Shown piece by piece: positions 8,326 through 17,631 of a stretch of 64,000 nucleotides of DNA. Source of the DNA: Crateriforma spongiae. GTDB lineage: Bacteria; Planctomycetota; Planctomycetia; Pirellulales; Pirellulaceae. Below the pieces are notes generated by a model. That model was not told the origin of the DNA. It saw nothing but the letters and a program-made list of their open reading frames with translations, and did not search any database. The translations under genes and the position numbers were made by a program. The first letter of the stretch is position 1, and every line of letters starts with the position of its first letter. Location: positions 248,001-312,000 of the forward strand of contig NZ_JAAXMS010000005.1 in assembly GCF_012290005.1 (NCBI RefSeq). Direction: 5' to 3'.

Positions 8326-9045
8326 ATGCGGCGTGTGATGTTTCCAGCTTTGACAGGGATTGCACTGACGGCATTGTGCTGGACGGTGGTCGTTGCACAG
8401 CCTCCGCGTCTCGGTCAGTCCCAACCGAGTGACACCCGCGCCGACTCTCCGCCATCCGGCCCGTCGTCACCCCGCTTCGGCCAAGCACCGGCCAGCGTCT
8501 CTCGGGCAAGCATTCAGCCGGCAAACGTCACACCCGCCAGTGTTGCCGCGGACCGGCGTGCAGGGACGAACCCTTCGGGAATGGGCGTCCAGGATCGGGG
8601 TGGTCAAATCCCGATGAAGGAAGCGCGTGTGCAGGTGTTGTGGTTGATCGAATCCGACGACGCAAACCGCGCGGTCTATGACGGTCCAGCGGCCGACGGT
8701 TTGGCCTCGGCCGGCTTCGGACGGTTGGTGATCGGCGCGTCCAACGTGTTGACGACGTCGGTTGGCCAGCGGGCAATGGTCAGCGGCACGGGACGCTACG
8801 GATCGCTGAATGTGTCGCTGACGCTGTTGAACACCACCGATGTCGGGGAATTGCAAATTGCCGCCAAACTGCAGACCCAAACCCCGTCACCGTTCCAGTT
8901 GGACACGACCACTCGAGTGCCGGTCGGTCGTTGGGTGTTGCTGGGGGCCGCGGAGACACGAGCGATCCATCCGACGCACGTGCAAGACGGGCACCGCAGC
9001 GTGATGATCCTGCGAATCGACCCCGGCGTGCTGGTCCTGCAGTAG
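8326..9045 (+). CDS. Secreted hypothetical protein, 239 aa
   Basis: The ATG at 8326 begins a signal peptide (MRRVMFPALTGIALTALCWTVVVAQ) and has AGGGA upstream, although the frame is open from 8137. Residues about 25-90 are Pro/Ser/Ala-rich and look like a disordered spacer. The C-terminal region (about 95-239) alternates short hydrophobic strands (VQVLWLIES, VSLTLLNTTDVGELQIAAKL, RWVLLGAAETR, SVMILRIDPGVLVLQ), suggesting a beta-rich envelope domain. I do not recognise the family. It stands alone between the permease gene and the tRNA gene. Confidence 0.65.
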   Translation: MRRVMFPALTGIALTALCWTVVVAQPPRLGQSQPSDTRADSPPSGPSSPRFGQAPASVSRASIQPANVTPASVAADRRAGTNPSGMGVQDRGGQIPMKEARVQVLWLIESDDANRAVYDGPAADGLASAGFGRLVIGASNVLTTSVGQRAMVSGTGRYGSLNVSLTLLNTTDVGELQIAAKLQTQTPSPFQLDTTTRVPVGRWVLLGAAETRAIHPTHVQDGHRSVMILRIDPGVLVLQ

Positions 9046-9202
9046 CGAATTTGGCCGGCCAGTTTTGTGGCATTGTGGCCTTGGCGACCAGGCCGGTGTG
9101 ACGCTAGAATCCCCGGCTTGACGCGGCCAGCCTGGCGACGGGCAGCGCTGCACGTCACGTTCGGCCGGCGGCGATTCAAAGCTCCGCCGAATCAGCCACC
9201 AC

Positions 9203-9276
9203 GGCGGCATAGCTCAGCTGGTTAGAGCAGCGGAATCATAATCCGCGTGTCGGGGGTTCGAGTCCCTCTGCCGCTA
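9203..9276 (+). tRNA. tRNA-Met (CAT), elongator type
   Basis: A 74-nt cloverleaf with GGCGGCA/TGCCGCT acceptor arms, D-arm GCTC/GAGC, anticodon stem GCGGA/TCCGC around loop ATCATAA (anticodon CAT) and a T-loop TTCGAGT. The first pair is G-U and the stem lacks three consecutive G-C pairs, which argues against an initiator tRNA. The sequence closely resembles bacterial elongator tRNA-Met; a lysidine-modified tRNA-Ile2 cannot be fully excluded. CCA is not encoded. Confidence 0.93.
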
Positions 9277-9306
9277 CTCTTGCGTCTGACGGCCCAAGAC
9301 GATCAA

Positions 9307-9345
9307 AGCCAAACACGGATAACCACTGCGTTTGGCTCTCTTTTT
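9307..9345 (+). terminator. Rho-independent terminator of tRNA-Met
   Basis: AGCCAAAC (9307-9314) pairs with GTTTGGCT (9330-9337), followed by a T-rich tract ending in five T. It lies 30 bp after the tRNA. Confidence 0.75.
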
Positions 9346-9400
9346 GCGCCGCCCCTGTTGGCGCCTCCACCACGATTCGAATCCCGTGGCCCAAAGTCTT

Positions 9401-9425
9401 GAGCGGCAAGGCGCTAGCCGCCGGT
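9401..9425 (+). repeat. Palindromic intergenic repeat, copy A
   Basis: A 25-bp element made of GAGCGGCAA, then GGCGCTAGCCGCCGGT. The core GGCGCTAGCC is itself palindromic around CTAG. It is identical to positions 9687-9711 and is found inverted at 9646. Confidence 0.75.
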
Positions 9426-9645
9426 TCGTCGCCCCTACTTGCCGCGATCCATCCGATCTTGAGCTCCTTTCACGCGCCCTTTGCACCAATCCTCCAGAAC
9501 GTGCTGCGGCTGTTGCCCGCCCTTCTTCCACTTCATTCAACCGCGAGAATCACCCGGCAACCATGAACCATACGTGGTCCATGTGATGAGCGTTATCGGT
9601 TCATTGAACTCGTCTGGCATATCAACATCGTACTAATCGCATCGA

Positions 9646-9711
9646 ACCGGCGGCTAGCGCCGTGCCGCTCACGAATACAATTTTGTGAGCGGCAAGGCGC
9701 TAGCCGCCGGT
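9646..9711. repeat. Inverted pair of the palindromic repeat, copies B and C
   Basis: Copy B (9646-9672) is the reverse complement of copy C (9685-9711) with one mismatch. The two face each other across a 12-bp spacer, so the transcript or single strand could fold into a hairpin of about 27 bp. The layout of paired inverted copies resembles bacterial REP/BIME elements, which are mobilised by RAYT transposases; no such gene is in the window. Confidence 0.75.
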
Positions 9712-9862
9712 CCCACGGTGAAGCCGATGAACGAGGTTTTGGGCAACGCGTCTCGCATGTGTCTAAAGTAGCCGAAGACGTCGTTTGCACCGGTGACTTC
9801 GCCGGTTTCCTTGTCTCATCGGAAATCACAAAAACGTGAGCGTCAATGTTTCCAAGCCGCAA

Positions 9863-11110
9863 TCAATGAAACAGAACGGCGATTCTCCACAAACCAAGGA
9901 GAGCTACCGCGACGACGACCAGACGCGCGGAATGCACCCTCAGTCTGTCCAGTGACGTCGTTCGGCTGTCTCGTCTGGGAGATGTGGCAACTAGCAGAAA
10001 CAAGGCGACGATTGGCAGCAAAAGACCGTTGGTTAACTGTGCGAAGACGATTGTTGCTGACGGGCTTTTGCCGAACCCCAACGCGACGGAACCTCCGATT
10101 GCAACGACGCCAATCGCAATGCTTCGGAACCGGGTCGACGATGGATCGACTGACCAACCTAGGCAACCGCATACCGCATAGGCGGTGGCCATCGGAGCGG
10201 TGATCGAACTCGTCAGGCCCGCGGCGAACAGACCGATTGCAAACGCGATAGCACTGGCTTCGCCCAGAGTCGGTTTCAGCTGAAGCGAGATGTCGTCGAC
10301 GGATTTCAATTGAGCCTGCGTATCGAAAAACGCCGTACTGGCGGTGACCAGAATCGATGCCGTGATCAGTCCGCCAAGGCAAACCGAACCCGTGGTGTCC
10401 CAATCGGACTGAATCACAGATTCGGATATCGGCCGATTCTTCCAAGTCTCTGCCGCACTACTGGCGTGCAAAAATAGGTTGTAGGGAACAATCGTGGTTC
10501 CAATGAGCGCAAGGGTGAGCGTTAAATCCTGGGAACTCAGGCGGGGAATCGCCGTTGCCCAGGCGTTGCCACTGACCGAGGGAAGCGATAACGCGGCGGT
10601 ACAAAGGAACGAAACGCTCAGGATCGCGACCAGGCCGACCAGAACGGCATGCAGAACACGATATCGCCCCACCAGAAGAATCACGCAGGTGCAAATGACG
10701 ATGATCGCAAGCCATGTCTCTGGACTTCCGCCGACGCACGCGTGGACTCCGATTGCAGCACCGGTCAGGTTGCCGGTTTGGTAGGCCGTATTGCCAATTC
10801 CAATCGCGGAAATCACCAGAGCAATCGCGGGCTTTAAAAGTGGTGACTGGGCCAGCGTATCGCGGATCGACTCACCCAGTCCTTTTCGACCAATGATTCC
10901 AAGTCTGGCCGCAAGCGACTGCAAAACGATTGTCCCGAAGCACGCAAAGACGATCGCCCACAGCAATCCAAGGCCTCGCTCCGCTCCCGCCTTGCTGGCG
11001 GTAACCACGGTCCCCGGCCCGATGAATGCAGCGGTGATCAGTAGCCCGGGACCGATGCGAAAACCGCGGCCACCTTCGCTGGATGATTCGGCACGATCAA
11101 TCGCCGACAC
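9863..11110 (-). CDS. Divergent Nramp-family transporter
   Basis: A 415-aa membrane protein with about eleven helices. The GTG at 11108-11110 is preferred because it overlaps the upstream gene by only 14 bp; a GTG at 11167 would overlap by 71 bp. The Nramp fold is evident from GPGLLITAAFIGPGTV in helix 1 and VPYNLFLHASSAAE in helix 6. In canonical Mn2+/Fe2+ transporters these sites read DPGN and MPH; here the Asp, Asn, Met and His ligands are replaced by Gly, Thr, Val and Tyr. The protein therefore probably carries another substrate, as in known non-canonical Nramp clades, or works without the usual metal site. It follows the DUF2891 gene on the same strand. Confidence 0.8.
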   Translation of the reverse strand: MSAIDRAESSSEGGRGFRIGPGLLITAAFIGPGTVVTASKAGAERGLGLLWAIVFACFGTIVLQSLAARLGIIGRKGLGESIRDTLAQSPLLKPAIALVISAIGIGNTAYQTGNLTGAAIGVHACVGGSPETWLAIIVICTCVILLVGRYRVLHAVLVGLVAILSVSFLCTAALSLPSVSGNAWATAIPRLSSQDLTLTLALIGTTIVPYNLFLHASSAAETWKNRPISESVIQSDWDTTGSVCLGGLITASILVTASTAFFDTQAQLKSVDDISLQLKPTLGEASAIAFAIGLFAAGLTSSITAPMATAYAVCGCLGWSVDPSSTRFRSIAIGVVAIGGSVALGFGKSPSATIVFAQLTNGLLLPIVALFLLVATSPRRDSRTTSLDRLRVHSARLVVVAVALLGLWRIAVLFH

Positions 11111-12257
11111 TGGAGACCCCGACTCGCTTGACCGCGTAGAGCCCAAAGGTTGCAAGCCAGTGATCACCCTCGTAGTGTCCGCTGTTGATGTATGCCAACC
11201 CGGCGCTCCGATGCATTTGGGCGCTTTTGCTAATTGGATCGCGAAGTGGGTGGTCTGCGGGAAGTGCCGCTGCGACCGATTGCATGCACCATGCGCGGTT
11301 CAAATTCAGACCGGCCAAGTGAACGATTTTTGGATCCGTGACGTCGCTGACGCCGACTGGCGTGATCGTGCCGTCAGTAAGCTGTTCGGACAATTCCGGA
11401 ACGAATCGGTCCAGCCACGCAACAAACTTTCGCTGCGGCAAGACACGCCGCATCAAGTCCGCCTCGTTCCAACACGATGAAAAGAAATCGTGCCCCGAAG
11501 GTTCATAGTTTACGGGGTAATCCACATCGTCTTCGTAGAATGACTTGGTTCGATTTACGACCAGCGATTCCAGTTCTGCGTGGTTCATCTGGCGGGCGTA
11601 GTCCAGGATCTGTCCAAGGGCGAACCCGGTGTCGGTGTGTTGCCCGATTCGAATGGGATAGGTCAGAAGCGGCAGGTAATCTTTGATCCGATCGACCAAG
11701 ACGATTTCCAAAGGACGAAGGTTTTCACGCCATTGTTCCGCATCGGGGTCGTCCCAAGTGTCGACTTCCATGACCAGACGCAGGAACCACGCCCAACCGT
11801 ACATTCGTTCGAACGTCTTCTGCTCGTCCTTGGTAAAGAAGTCTGCTTCCTTCTTCAGGTTGGCCGCAGAGAGGTGTCGACCGAGAACCTGCCGTATTCG
11901 TGGTGCTGATTCGATCGAGGGATGATCCTTCAAAAGCCGAACGAGTAACCAATGTCCGTGGACGCTGCTGTGCCAATCGAAGCAACCGTAGAAGGCGGGG
12001 AAATGTTGTCGTGGTGTCTTGATCTGTTCTTCGCTCGAATAGACCAACGAAAGCTTGTTCGGAAATTCGGTATCGACTCCCTTCAAGACAAGCTTTCCCC
12101 ATTCGTTTGCGACCGATGCATCCAAGTCAGACATCGTCGGCTCGATGGATTGCACCGAAGTGGTGGAGACCGCTATTGCCATGATCGCTAGCGACAAAAT
12201 GGCATAGGAAATTGAGTTTCGACGCGGTTGCCGTCTGATCATCTGCTTCCAATCCAT
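11097..12257 (-). CDS. DUF2891 family secreted protein
   Basis: A 386-aa protein with an N-terminal signal sequence (basic RRQPRRNS followed by a hydrophobic ISYAILSLAIMAIAVSTT). The mature part carries the DUF2891 hallmarks FYGCFDWHSSVHGHWLLVRLL and HTDTGFALGQILDYAR, plus HDFFSSCWNEADLMRRVL and HLAGLNLNRAWC. The conserved His, Asp and Trp residues and the helical composition suggest an alpha/alpha-barrel, possibly a glycan-active or metal-binding fold, but no activity is established. Members are often cytosolic, so the signal peptide is notable. The end overlaps the transporter gene, suggesting co-translation. The 236-bp gap to the sulfatase at 12494 suggests a separate unit. Confidence 0.82.
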   Translation of the reverse strand: MDWKQMIRRQPRRNSISYAILSLAIMAIAVSTTSVQSIEPTMSDLDASVANEWGKLVLKGVDTEFPNKLSLVYSSEEQIKTPRQHFPAFYGCFDWHSSVHGHWLLVRLLKDHPSIESAPRIRQVLGRHLSAANLKKEADFFTKDEQKTFERMYGWAWFLRLVMEVDTWDDPDAEQWRENLRPLEIVLVDRIKDYLPLLTYPIRIGQHTDTGFALGQILDYARQMNHAELESLVVNRTKSFYEDDVDYPVNYEPSGHDFFSSCWNEADLMRRVLPQRKFVAWLDRFVPELSEQLTDGTITPVGVSDVTDPKIVHLAGLNLNRAWCMQSVAAALPADHPLRDPISKSAQMHRSAGLAYINSGHYEGDHWLATFGLYAVKRVGVSSVGD

Positions 12258-12493
12258 TCACGGGCTCATCGATAGAATTCAACAGGAATCGATGATTTCA
12301 ACCAACGGAGAAGACTTTGGCAATGCGAAGTCGCCACTTTGAAGCGGAACTCGCAACCGAAACCATTACCGGTATCGACGAATTGAAAGAAGGACCTTTC
12401 GATCGGCGGCGTCGTTCTTGACGGCAACCGATCTCGGGTGGAATCGTGTTTGCGACGAAGATTTGACCTTTCGATGCCTTCGTTGATTGAAGC

Positions 12494-13906
12494 CTACTTC
12501 GACAGCGGTCTGGGGTCGTCGACGAACGCGGCGGGACGACTGTTTTCGGCGATGTCGCGGGCGAAGGTGGCAAGATGCTGTTGCAGACGAGCGACAACGT
12601 CGGGGTGCGATTCGATCACGTTCTTCGTTTCGCCGATGTCGGTTGACAAATCGTACAACTGTGCGGGCTTGCCACGATTGATGTGCAGTTTCCAATTGCC
12701 GCACCGAACCGCCGCAAGCGTGTTGCCGCGGTGGTAAAAGAAACACTCGTGCGGTGTTGCAGACTTGCCGATCAGCGTGGGCCAAATGTCTTTGCCATCG
12801 ATCACGCGATCGCTGGGAACGGATGCTCCGGCAAGCTTCGCAAAGGTGGGCAGCAAATCCATCGTCGTCATCAGTTCGTCGTTGGTCTGGCCTGCCGGGA
12901 TCTTGCCAGGCCACCGAACCACCGTGGGCTCTCGCATTCCGCCTTCGAACGTGGTTCCCTTGTTGCCGCGTAGCGGGCCCGCACTGGCGAACAACGAGTT
13001 TTTCGGCGGTCCGTTGTCGGAGGTGAACAGGACGAACGTGTTTTCGTCCAATCCGTTGGCGTTCAACGTGCTAAGGATCTGTCCGACGGACCAATCGATC
13101 TCTGCGATCGCTTGACGGTAAATCTTGTCTCGCGTGCGATAGTCGATGTTGCCGTCTTCTGCGTTAATTGCGTCGAGCGTTTCCTGGGCGACGCCTTTCA
13201 TGAACGGGGGTGATGCGTGCAGCGGTGCGTGGGGAATCGGGTGAGGGACGTACAGAAAGAACGGTGCATCTTGATGTCGTTCGATGAACGAGACCGCGGC
13301 TTCGGTCACACGCTTTGTCAGGAAGTCGGCGTCGGGTTCCATTTCCACCACCGTGTCGTTTTCCAGCAGCGGCAGCGGTGGAAACTTGTAATGGCTTTGT
13401 CGAGGGTGGAACGGATGGATGTCGTGGCTGTAAGGGATTCCAAAGTATTCGTCAAAGCCTTGCTTGGTGGGCAAGAATTCCGGTTGGTCACCCAGGTGCC
13501 ACTTGCCAAAGATCCCCGTGCTGTATCCGGCGGTCTGCAATACTTCGGCGATCGTGATCTCGCGGGGATGCAATCCTTTTCGATCGCCCGCAAGCAAGAC
13601 ACCGAAATTCGATCCGGTCGCCATGTCGATTCGCTTGGGGTAACACCCGGTCATCAATGCCGCGCGTGACGGTGTGCAAACGGGGGCGGCAACGTAGAAG
13701 CCGGTCAGCTTCATCCCCTCGGCCGCCATTCGGTCGATGTTTGGCGTGTCGATGTGGTCGCCGCCGAAACAGCTGAGGTCACCGTAGCCCTGATCGTCGG
13801 TAAAGATCACAACAAAGTTGGGCTGTCTGGATTCGACTGGAACACCTTGCAAACACAGCAGGAGCAGCGTGATCGATCCCAAAGAGGTCGTCTTGATTCG
13901 ACTCAT
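12494..13906 (-). CDS. Sulfatase 1 (formylglycine-dependent)
   Basis: A 470-aa exported sulfatase that would remove sulfate esters from a glycan. A signal peptide ends near residue 27 (SLGSITLLLLCLQGVPVES). Metal-binding Asp residues lie in FTDDQGYGDLSCFG (D37, D38), and the formylglycine signature is C-T-P-S-R at C77 within VCTPSRAALMTG. Further active-site segments are GIFGKWHLG, YVPHPIPHAPLHASPPF and FTSDNGPPKN. The C-terminal part after residue 400 is a small domain typical of the N-acetylgalactosamine-6-sulfatase type. It starts 2 bp after sulfatase 2 stops, so the two are almost certainly co-transcribed. It is the last gene of the glycan locus. Confidence 0.92.
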   Translation of the reverse strand: MSRIKTTSLGSITLLLLCLQGVPVESRQPNFVVIFTDDQGYGDLSCFGGDHIDTPNIDRMAAEGMKLTGFYVAAPVCTPSRAALMTGCYPKRIDMATGSNFGVLLAGDRKGLHPREITIAEVLQTAGYSTGIFGKWHLGDQPEFLPTKQGFDEYFGIPYSHDIHPFHPRQSHYKFPPLPLLENDTVVEMEPDADFLTKRVTEAAVSFIERHQDAPFFLYVPHPIPHAPLHASPPFMKGVAQETLDAINAEDGNIDYRTRDKIYRQAIAEIDWSVGQILSTLNANGLDENTFVLFTSDNGPPKNSLFASAGPLRGNKGTTFEGGMREPTVVRWPGKIPAGQTNDELMTTMDLLPTFAKLAGASVPSDRVIDGKDIWPTLIGKSATPHECFFYHRGNTLAAVRCGNWKLHINRGKPAQLYDLSTDIGETKNVIESHPDVVARLQQHLATFARDIAENSRPAAFVDDPRPLSK

Positions 13907-13908
13907 GG

Positions 13909-15492
13909 CTATTTTGCCTTGTCAGTGGATAAATGCTTCGATTGTTTTGCCGCGGGTTTGCGCGGGGCGGGAACCGGAGGTCGTGTTGGACGAGGACCCG
14001 TTAGATCAAAGAATCGCATGTTTTCCCCGACACGGTCGAAGTCACCCAAGTCCTTTCGCATGTCTTCGGCCAGGGCGACCAGCCGCCGGACGACTTGGGG
14101 ATTCTGGTCGGAAACATCGGTGGTTTCGCCAAGATCGTTTTCCAGGTCGACCAGGAAGGGCTGTGCAAAGCCCACGCGATCCGCCGGAGCGATGTGCATG
14201 TTGCGACCGAACGGGGCGGCGCCGATCGGTTCCTTTTCCCGCGGCAAGTGAAGTTTCCATTTGCCTTGGCGGACCGCCTGCAAATGAACACGCAAGTAGT
14301 AAAAGTACGCTCGGTCGGGATCGGCCGAGGCAAAGTCACCGTGGAATAGATGGCGAATGTCTTGGCCGTCGATCACTCGGTCCGAGGGAACCTCAGCGCC
14401 GGCCAATGCGGCAAAGGTCGGTAGCACATCCATCGTTGTTGCAATCGATTCGCACGTGGTTCCGGCAGGCACGCGACCCGGTCCCCACAGGATGGCGGGA
14501 ACGCGAACGCCGCCTTCGAAGACGGACACCTTTCCGCTGCGAAGTGGTCCGGCCGAACCACCATGATCTTTTGGTAAATGCCCATCGGCAAAGTTCTTGT
14601 TTTTGTTCAGCCAAGGGCCGTTGTCGCTGGTGAACAACACGTAGGTGCGATCATGAAGTTTCAGCGATTCAACCGCATCAAGGATTCGCCCCACATTGAA
14701 ATCGATCTCTTCGATCACATCTCCATACAAACCACGCGGACTGGATCCTTTGAAATCTTCCGATGCCGCAAGGCGAGTGTGTGGCATGGTGTGAGGCAAA
14801 TAGACGAAAAACGGCTCGTCCTGGTGACGCTTCATGAATTCGATCGCTTGATCGGTGTAACGCCGCGTCACCGTTGACATGTCGGTTTTGGGGTCGATCA
14901 GAGTTTCGTTGCGGTACAGATTGGCAATGCGATCGTTGCTGGTGGGGGTGCCGTAGAAATAGTCGAACCCCTGACGTGTCGGAAACAGATCCAAAAAGAA
15001 ATCCGTTTGCGAATGCTTGGCCAAGTCCCATTTTCCAAAGCATGCGGTGGCATAGCCTTGTGTTTTCAAGACTTCGGCCACGGTGATTTCATCCTGATGC
15101 AGAATCGGGTGAACTTGCTTGGTGTTTCCTCGTTCGGCGACTCGCATTGGATAACAACCGGTCATCAACGCGGCTCGTGATGGTCCACAGATCGGTTGTG
15201 CATAAAAACTGGTGAACTTCATCCCCTGCGACGCCATCGCATCCAAACGTGGCGTGCGTATGTCGGGCGACCCAAAACAGCCGACATCCTGATATCCCTG
15301 GTCATCGGTGAAGATGACCACGAAATTGGGCTGGGGCGTTTCGTCGGCGCGGACGGCGATGACGCAGCATAAAAGACACGCCAGCACGCCGATGCGCGCG
15401 GCCCAAGGTGCAAGATGCATGCGAAATGCGGAAGTCATGGAATGCGTGGATCTCGGTGAGGTGCGGTTTGTGTGATGCGATGAAGCGATCAT
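13909..15492 (-). CDS. Sulfatase 2 (formylglycine-dependent)
   Basis: A 527-aa exported sulfatase. The ATG at 15490-15492 has AAAGGGG upstream; internal Met codons at residues 19 and 25 lie closer to the signal peptide (ARIGVLACLLCCVIAVRA) and are alternatives. Metal-site residues are in FTDDQGYQDVGCFG and the formylglycine site is C102 in ICGPSRAALMTG. FGKWDLAKHS replaces the usual FGKWHLG, so the second conserved His of that motif is an Asp, which may affect substrate binding. The C-terminus is a basic Pro-rich tail (RPPVPAPRKPAAKQSK) that could act in anchoring. It begins 12 bp after sulfatase 3 ends. Confidence 0.9.
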   Translation of the reverse strand: MIASSHHTNRTSPRSTHSMTSAFRMHLAPWAARIGVLACLLCCVIAVRADETPQPNFVVIFTDDQGYQDVGCFGSPDIRTPRLDAMASQGMKFTSFYAQPICGPSRAALMTGCYPMRVAERGNTKQVHPILHQDEITVAEVLKTQGYATACFGKWDLAKHSQTDFFLDLFPTRQGFDYFYGTPTSNDRIANLYRNETLIDPKTDMSTVTRRYTDQAIEFMKRHQDEPFFVYLPHTMPHTRLAASEDFKGSSPRGLYGDVIEEIDFNVGRILDAVESLKLHDRTYVLFTSDNGPWLNKNKNFADGHLPKDHGGSAGPLRSGKVSVFEGGVRVPAILWGPGRVPAGTTCESIATTMDVLPTFAALAGAEVPSDRVIDGQDIRHLFHGDFASADPDRAYFYYLRVHLQAVRQGKWKLHLPREKEPIGAAPFGRNMHIAPADRVGFAQPFLVDLENDLGETTDVSDQNPQVVRRLVALAEDMRKDLGDFDRVGENMRFFDLTGPRPTRPPVPAPRKPAAKQSKHLSTDKAK

Positions 15493-15504
15493 GAATTGGC
15501 CCCT

Positions 15505-17631
15505 TTATTCGGGATACTGGTTCAAGATCTGAGCATCCATTTGAAAGTTGTCAGCGGTCACGTGCCCCCATCCGGTCTTCGAATGGTCGACAATCTTCAA
15601 GAACATCTGTTTGCCAACAAAAGGCCGCAGATCGAAGGTCGCGTTTTGCATGGTTTGATCGTTGATGCCATGAGCCCGGCTGACTTCTTCGCCATCGGCG
15701 GTGCACAGTGCGACGTAAGTCTTTGGGCCCCCGCCGCCACCGACACGAAAGGTCATGGTGTCGCCTTGGGGGACAAACAATGGTGACATGATCACGCCGG
15801 TTTGCTTGTCGTCGCCCTTTTCGGCACCGGCAGACGTTTCCAGTGTCGAAAGGTAATACTGACCCTGCTTGTTGTAGTCATGACCGTTGTGGAAGAATTT
15901 CGCACGACTTCCGATGATGTGGCCAAAGCGACCGTCGACGATTCGCCAAGGCTGCAGCGTGCCAGACTCAAAATCGAACGACGCACTGCGATCACTGGGA
16001 GTGGCGGGAATCTTTTTCGCTGGCGATCCCTTTGGCTTTTGCCTGCCTTGTCGCGACGGCGTCGGTTTGGCAGGAGCGTAGTCCTTCAGGATCTCGCTCA
16101 TTTCTTTGACGACTTGCGGATAATCCTGATACAGGTTTTGGGTTTCCCGAACATCAAATTCCAGATCGTATAGCTGTGCGGGAGGCGCATCCTTGCGGAT
16201 CTTTCCGTCTTCGATATCGCTGTTGACCGAACCCACAAAGGTGACCGCCGGCGGACCGGCGAACGTGTGGTCGCTGGGTTTTCGGCCCCCAAATCCACCG
16301 CTGCCTTTGGCGGGAATGTATTTCCATTTGCCTTTTCGAAGCGACAGGTGGGTGCCTTTGTGGGGTGCCAGGACCAATTGTTCGCGAATCGGTTCGGCAG
16401 GTTGATCGATCCATGCCGACAGCATGTTCAAGCTGTCGGCCTGTTGTTCTTTGGTCAGTGATTGGCCCGTCAGTGCTGCGAAGGTCGCCAGCATGTCGAC
16501 ATGGCCGATCAATTGGTCCGACGTCGTGCCGGCTTTCACTTTGCCAGGCCAACGAATGATCATCGGAACACGGTGGCCACCTTCCCAGACGCCGAATTTG
16601 AAGCCAAGCAATTCGCCGTTCTGACGGTGCCCTGCTTCAAAGGCGGCCTGACCACCAAAGTTGAACATGCCGCCGTTGTCACTGGTGAAGATCACCAGGG
16701 TGTTGTCGGTCAACTGGTTGTCATCCAGACACTGCAAAACCCGGCCGACCATCCAGTCCAGTTCGTGAATGGAATCGCCGTACAAGCCGCATTGGCTGGT
16801 ACCCTGAAATCGCTCTGCCGGAGTGAAAGGGTGATGGATATTGGTGGTTGCCAGATACAAAAAGAACGGATGGTCCTTGTTCTGCTCGATCCATTGAACC
16901 GATTTTTCGGCAAACTTGGTGCCCAGTTCATAGTCGTTGAACTGCTTGTGTGCTTCGATGGCTCCGGTGAAAGCGTTGGCACTGCGCTGGGCGGCTTCCG
17001 GTGGAATGGGCGTGATCGGTGTGGCGTTCTTCGCATTGCGTCCGACATAAACCAGCGGGTCGTCGGGATCACTGCCAACGATGCGATCGTTTTCGACATA
17101 GACATAGGGCGGCGCGCTGTTGACGACCGGCATGCCAAAGTAGTAATCGAAGCCCAAGTCCTGGGGACCCGGACGCAGGGGTGGCTGCCAGTCGTTGGTC
17201 CCCGATTTGAAACCCAAATGCCATTTTCCCAAGACCGCGGTTTTGTATCCGCTGGTCTTGAAGACATCGGCGATCGTGGTCTTTTCGGTGTCGACAATCA
17301 ACGGCGAAGTGATCGGTGCAGGGCCCCACACACCCTGGCCGTTGTTGGCACGAACCGGGTATTGGCCCGTCAATAGCGCATATCGCGACGGCGTACAAAC
17401 GGCGGATACCGAATGGGCATCGGTGAAACGTCGACCTTCGGCCGCCAGTTTGTCGATGTTCGGTGTCTGGACTTTCGTCGCGCCGTAGCAACCCAGGTCA
17501 CCGTACCCCAGATCATCGGCAAAGATCAAAATCACATTGGGTGGGGCCTCTGCGGCATCACTGTTGGGAACAGCCAAAGTCCCAACGAAGTAGGGCAGAA
17601 GCAGAACGATGAACCGAAGATGGATTGGCAC
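15505..17631 (-). CDS. Sulfatase 3 with C-terminal jelly-roll-like domain
   Basis: A 708-aa exported protein. I place the start at the GTG at 17629-17631: it begins a signal peptide (VPIHLRFIVLLLPYFVGTLA) and has GAGG upstream, whereas the open frame runs on into the preceding gene. The sulfatase domain spans residues about 30-520, with FADDLGYGDLGCYG and formylglycine site C79 in VCTPSRYALLTG. A Pro/Lys linker (TPSRQGRQKPKGSPAKK) leads to a C-terminal beta-sandwich of about 150 residues beginning FDFESGTLQPW and ending GWGHVTADNFQM. That domain resembles the accessory module of GH32 enzymes and the insertion in the GH116 protein at 24553. It probably binds the target glycan. Confidence 0.88.
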   Translation of the reverse strand: MPIHLRFIVLLLPYFVGTLAVPNSDAAEAPPNVILIFADDLGYGDLGCYGATKVQTPNIDKLAAEGRRFTDAHSVSAVCTPSRYALLTGQYPVRANNGQGVWGPAPITSPLIVDTEKTTIADVFKTSGYKTAVLGKWHLGFKSGTNDWQPPLRPGPQDLGFDYYFGMPVVNSAPPYVYVENDRIVGSDPDDPLVYVGRNAKNATPITPIPPEAAQRSANAFTGAIEAHKQFNDYELGTKFAEKSVQWIEQNKDHPFFLYLATTNIHHPFTPAERFQGTSQCGLYGDSIHELDWMVGRVLQCLDDNQLTDNTLVIFTSDNGGMFNFGGQAAFEAGHRQNGELLGFKFGVWEGGHRVPMIIRWPGKVKAGTTSDQLIGHVDMLATFAALTGQSLTKEQQADSLNMLSAWIDQPAEPIREQLVLAPHKGTHLSLRKGKWKYIPAKGSGGFGGRKPSDHTFAGPPAVTFVGSVNSDIEDGKIRKDAPPAQLYDLEFDVRETQNLYQDYPQVVKEMSEILKDYAPAKPTPSRQGRQKPKGSPAKKIPATPSDRSASFDFESGTLQPWRIVDGRFGHIIGSRAKFFHNGHDYNKQGQYYLSTLETSAGAEKGDDKQTGVIMSPLFVPQGDTMTFRVGGGGGPKTYVALCTADGEEVSRAHGINDQTMQNATFDLRPFVGKQMFLKIVDHSKTGWGHVTADNFQMDAQILNQYPE

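Larger units (their letters stand above)
9277..9862. other. Gene-free region carrying three repeat copies
   Basis: Nearly 600 bp between tRNA-Met and the transporter gene. It contains the tRNA terminator and three copies of a palindromic repeat but no credible gene. The short open frames crossing it owe part of their length to the repeat, which encodes the low-complexity peptides RRLAPCRS or ERQGASRR. Confidence 0.6.

Noticed and set aside
9332-9586. Open frame of 84 codons (and its neighbour 9593-9862 on the other strand)
   Set aside because: Both run through the palindromic repeat, have no start context and encode the repeat-derived peptides; not genes.
12366-12914. 182-codon open frame on the minus strand
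   Set aside because: Overlaps sulfatase 1 in another frame and extends into the intergenic gap; Arg/His-rich, no domain.
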